Part shown: positions 30,758 to 32,680 of the stretch, in pieces | Layout of the letters: each line of letters begins with the position of its first letter | How positions within the stretch are numbered: position 1 is the stretch's first letter | Assembly (NCBI GenBank): GCA_034408935.1 | Contig: DAOUMV010000024.1 | Coordinates: forward strand, 1-32,680 | Source: DAOUMF01 sp034408935 | GTDB lineage: Bacteria; Chloroflexota; Dehalococcoidia; SM23-28-2; RBG-16-64-32 | DNA: 32,680 nucleotides | Direction of reading: 5' to 3' | The notes under the pieces: generated by a model | Told to the model about the DNA's origin: nothing | The model's database searches: none | Seen by the model: the letters and a program-made list of their open reading frames with translations, nothing else | Made by a program: the position numbers and the translations under genes

Positions 30758-32092
30758 TCAGTGTCGATGCCTGGAGTCTGGGCTGGCGTGCCTAAATGAC
30801 AGGGGGACGGCCTTTCCGCTAACCCTCCGATAGACTGCCTCAGCGGCGAAAGCCAGTCCAATCATCGCCACCAGCACCCACAGTTCCCCTGCGGATGTCG
30901 TCGCCCTCTGCCAAATCAGAAATCCCAGAGCGGTCAGGCATAGGCCCGCCCCAAGGCGCGGCAGCCACTTGCGACTTCTCGTCTCCGTATGCAAACGAGA
31001 ATTGGCGGCATTGACGGCAGCGAATATGAGCAAGAATCCGGCGCTTCCCATCATCGAGATTCGGGAGAGGTCGAAGAGGTTGGCGACCAGCAACGTAGTA
31101 GCTGAAGTGATCAGCAAACCCTCGATCGGACGGTTCCAGATTCTTCTCTCCAACACCTCCGGTAGCTCCCTGTCCTTGGCAATGGTGTAGCTGGTGCGCG
31201 CCGCCCCGTACAGTGTGGCATTGATGGCGGAGCCGGTGGACAGAAGCGCCGCAGCGGCGATGAGGGTGAAGCCGAAGCTCCCCAAGAAAGGTTTCGCGCT
31301 CTCGGCGAGTGCGTAGTCCCTCGCCGCCCCGATCTCGCCTATCGAGAGGTTACCGATAGTGACCAACGAAACCAGGACATAGAGAACGATCACAAATACG
31401 ACCGCGGAGTAGTAGGCGCGCGGGAGGGTCTGTCCCGGATTTCGCACGTCCTCCGCCGTGTTTGCTATGAGCTCGAACCCCTCGTACGCTAGAAAGATGA
31501 TCATCCCTCCCGCAACAAGCTCCGGGAGGCTAGCCCACGCCGCCGGTTCAAGCCTGTGGATGCTCACGCTCCATAACCCTACCGCCACGAAGAAAAGTAG
31601 AATTGCAGCCTTGAACCCGACAATCCATTCCTCGAATCTACCTACGACGGCAGCGCCCAAGACGTTGAGCCCTGTCAGCAAGACGACAATGGTGCTGATC
31701 AGTATGTGCTTCCACACGGTCTGGACATCCGAGGGGAAGAAGCTAACCCCGTAGCTCCCAAAAGCAACTGCGTACAGAGAGAGCATGACGATGTAACTCA
31801 ATAGAAGGAGGACATTCAGTCCCCCCGTGGCCAAGCCTGGCCCGAAGGCCCGATTCAGGAATTCGACCGTCCCGCCTCGACTCGGATACGCAACCGACAG
31901 CCGTGCATACGAATAGGATGTGGTGAGAGCCACCAGGCCCGCCAGGGCGAATGCGACTGGGGTTCCACCCTCCGCGAGTTCTGTCGCAAGGCCGAGTACG
32001 GCGAAGATGCCTCCGCCAACCATGCCGCCGACACCGATCGAAACTACCGGCCAGTATCCGATCAGCTTCTTCTTCGATGTCGTACCGCTCAC
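30758..32092 (-). CDS. APC superfamily amino acid permease
   Basis: 444 residues with about 12 membrane helices. Helix 1 has the unwound GIGGMVGGGIFAVLG-type motif (SIGVGGMVGGGIFAVLG), followed by FALAGLVALTTSYSYARLSVAYPSRGG and, in helix 6, FLAYEGFELIANTAEDVRNPG, the family signature of substrate-binding residues. Start GTG 32092 has only a weak AGGA 11 bases or more upstream. It is likely an amino acid/proton symporter or antiporter; the substrate cannot be told. The 60-bp gap to the next minus-strand gene shows no clear regulatory site. Confidence 0.9.
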   Translation of the reverse strand: MSGTTSKKKLIGYWPVVSIGVGGMVGGGIFAVLGLATELAEGGTPVAFALAGLVALTTSYSYARLSVAYPSRGGTVEFLNRAFGPGLATGGLNVLLLLSYIVMLSLYAVAFGSYGVSFFPSDVQTVWKHILISTIVVLLTGLNVLGAAVVGRFEEWIVGFKAAILLFFVAVGLWSVSIHRLEPAAWASLPELVAGGMIIFLAYEGFELIANTAEDVRNPGQTLPRAYYSAVVFVIVLYVLVSLVTIGNLSIGEIGAARDYALAESAKPFLGSFGFTLIAAAALLSTGSAINATLYGAARTSYTIAKDRELPEVLERRIWNRPIEGLLITSATTLLVANLFDLSRISMMGSAGFLLIFAAVNAANSRLHTETRSRKWLPRLGAGLCLTALGFLIWQRATTSAGELWVLVAMIGLAFAAEAVYRRVSGKAVPLSFRHASPDSRHRH

Positions 32093-32152
32093 GGACAGGG
32101 GATCCTTGTCAACCCAGGTCCCCGCTGCTTTACGCGCTGTGCGCCGAACGGT

Positions 32153-32680
32153 CTAGCTGGGCCGATCCGTCGCCCTCTTCTCCAGCGTCTCTATCCCCCG
32201 CTGCGCCGTGGCAATGAACTCGTTCAGCTCCGTCTCCAGCTTCTTCAGCGTCTGCAAGGCGTAGACGTCCGCCTCCCGCATCTGCTCCCGCGCCGCCGAT
32301 TGCGCATCGTCCAGCCGCGCTGCCGCCTGAGCCTCCGCCTCCCGCGATAGCTCATCGATCCGCGCCTGCGCCTGGGCCAGCAGTTGTCGCGCCCTCTCCT
32401 CCGCCGCCTTCACCACCTCCTTCTCCTTCAGCCGCGTCTCCACCTCCTCCTGGGCACGAGCGATGAGCCGCGACGCCTCGCCACTCGCCTCCGCCAGCAC
32501 CTCATCCCTCTTCTCGACGATCTCTCGGGCGTCATAGACCTCCTTGGGCATCGCCACCCGCATACGGTCGATGAGGTCCAACAGCCGCTGCCGGGAGATA
32601 ACCACGCCGCCGCCCACCGGCAGCTTGCGCCCCTCGCCCACCATCTCCTCCAGCCGGTCGATCAGGTGCAGGATGTCCAC
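32153..32680 (-). CDS. Coiled-coil protein (DivIVA-like / V-ATPase subunit H-like annotation), partial
   Basis: The gene runs to the right edge; the visible 175 residues begin MDILHLIDRLEEMVGEGRKL from GTG at 32680, which could be the true start, as in related proteins that begin MDVLELLDELE. After the N-terminal ~50 residues (VISRQRLLDLIDRMRVAMPKEV) the rest is one long Ala/Glu/Arg-rich coiled coil. In Firmicutes and Chloroflexota this family lies near coaD and rpmF; function unknown. Confidence 0.7.
   Translation of the reverse strand: MDILHLIDRLEEMVGEGRKLPVGGGVVISRQRLLDLIDRMRVAMPKEVYDAREIVEKRDEVLAEASGEASRLIARAQEEVETRLKEKEVVKAAEERARQLLAQAQARIDELSREAEAQAAARLDDAQSAAREQMREADVYALQTLKKLETELNEFIATAQRGIETLEKRATDRPS

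Overview
The window is GC-rich bacterial chromosome. I read it as an anaerobic or facultative Chloroflexota member, probably Dehalococcoidia-like. The support is the mix of a T-box-controlled leuS, ferredoxin-dependent 2-oxoacid oxidoreductase genes, a CaiB/AMACR-type CoA enzyme, a sortase and CAP-domain surface protein, an IorAB/Etf/acyl-CoA dehydrogenase set, and many short dispersed palindromes. This placement is inference; no rRNA is present.

Layout. 1-6300: the tail of a secreted repeat protein cut by an in-frame TAG; a GreA homologue fused to an integrase-like N-terminal domain; an ECF sigma/membrane anti-sigma pair; a sortase convergent with a CAP-domain surface protein; rsmG; a Yip1-like membrane protein. 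6720-13236: a six-gene co-directional operon (LarA-like, FrhB-like Fe-S flavoprotein, iorA, iorB, a Cys/His-rich unknown, a ferredoxin-domain protein) that looks like a 2-oxoacid/2-hydroxyacid oxidation module. 13255-17017 (minus): an organomercurial-lyase-like gene, etfA, etfB and a threonine dehydratase-like gene. 17199-22381 (plus): acyl-CoA dehydrogenase, a 2,4-dienoyl-CoA reductase-like flavoenzyme and an IlvD-family dehydratase. 22529-25927: an MFS transporter, a low-complexity membrane protein between two direct repeats, and an AMACR/CaiB-family gene. 26077-29963: tRNA-Ala(GGC), a leucine T-box leader, mgtC, a REP-associated transposase and leuS. 29964-32680: a REP hairpin, a broken SRPBCC paralogue with a MITE-like insert, an intact SRPBCC gene, an APC permease and a partial coiled-coil protein.

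The most notable discovery is at 16307-17017 (minus). What at first looks like two short ORFs is one MerB-family gene interrupted by two in-frame TGA codons. They fall exactly where MerB has its two catalytic cysteines (E. coli-type C96 and C159). Each TGA is followed, 17 and 19 nt later, by a hairpin exposing GGUC, as in the E. coli fdhF SECIS. I interpret this as a double-selenocysteine organomercurial-lyase homologue, co-directional with an electron-transfer flavoprotein.

The second notable locus is the leucine T-box operon. A RAYT transposase flanked by inverted REP hairpins sits exactly at the mgtC/leuS junction. It duplicates 24 bp that contain both the mgtC stop and the leuS start, so the ATGACTGA stop-start overlap is preserved on both sides and the transposase becomes part of the operon.
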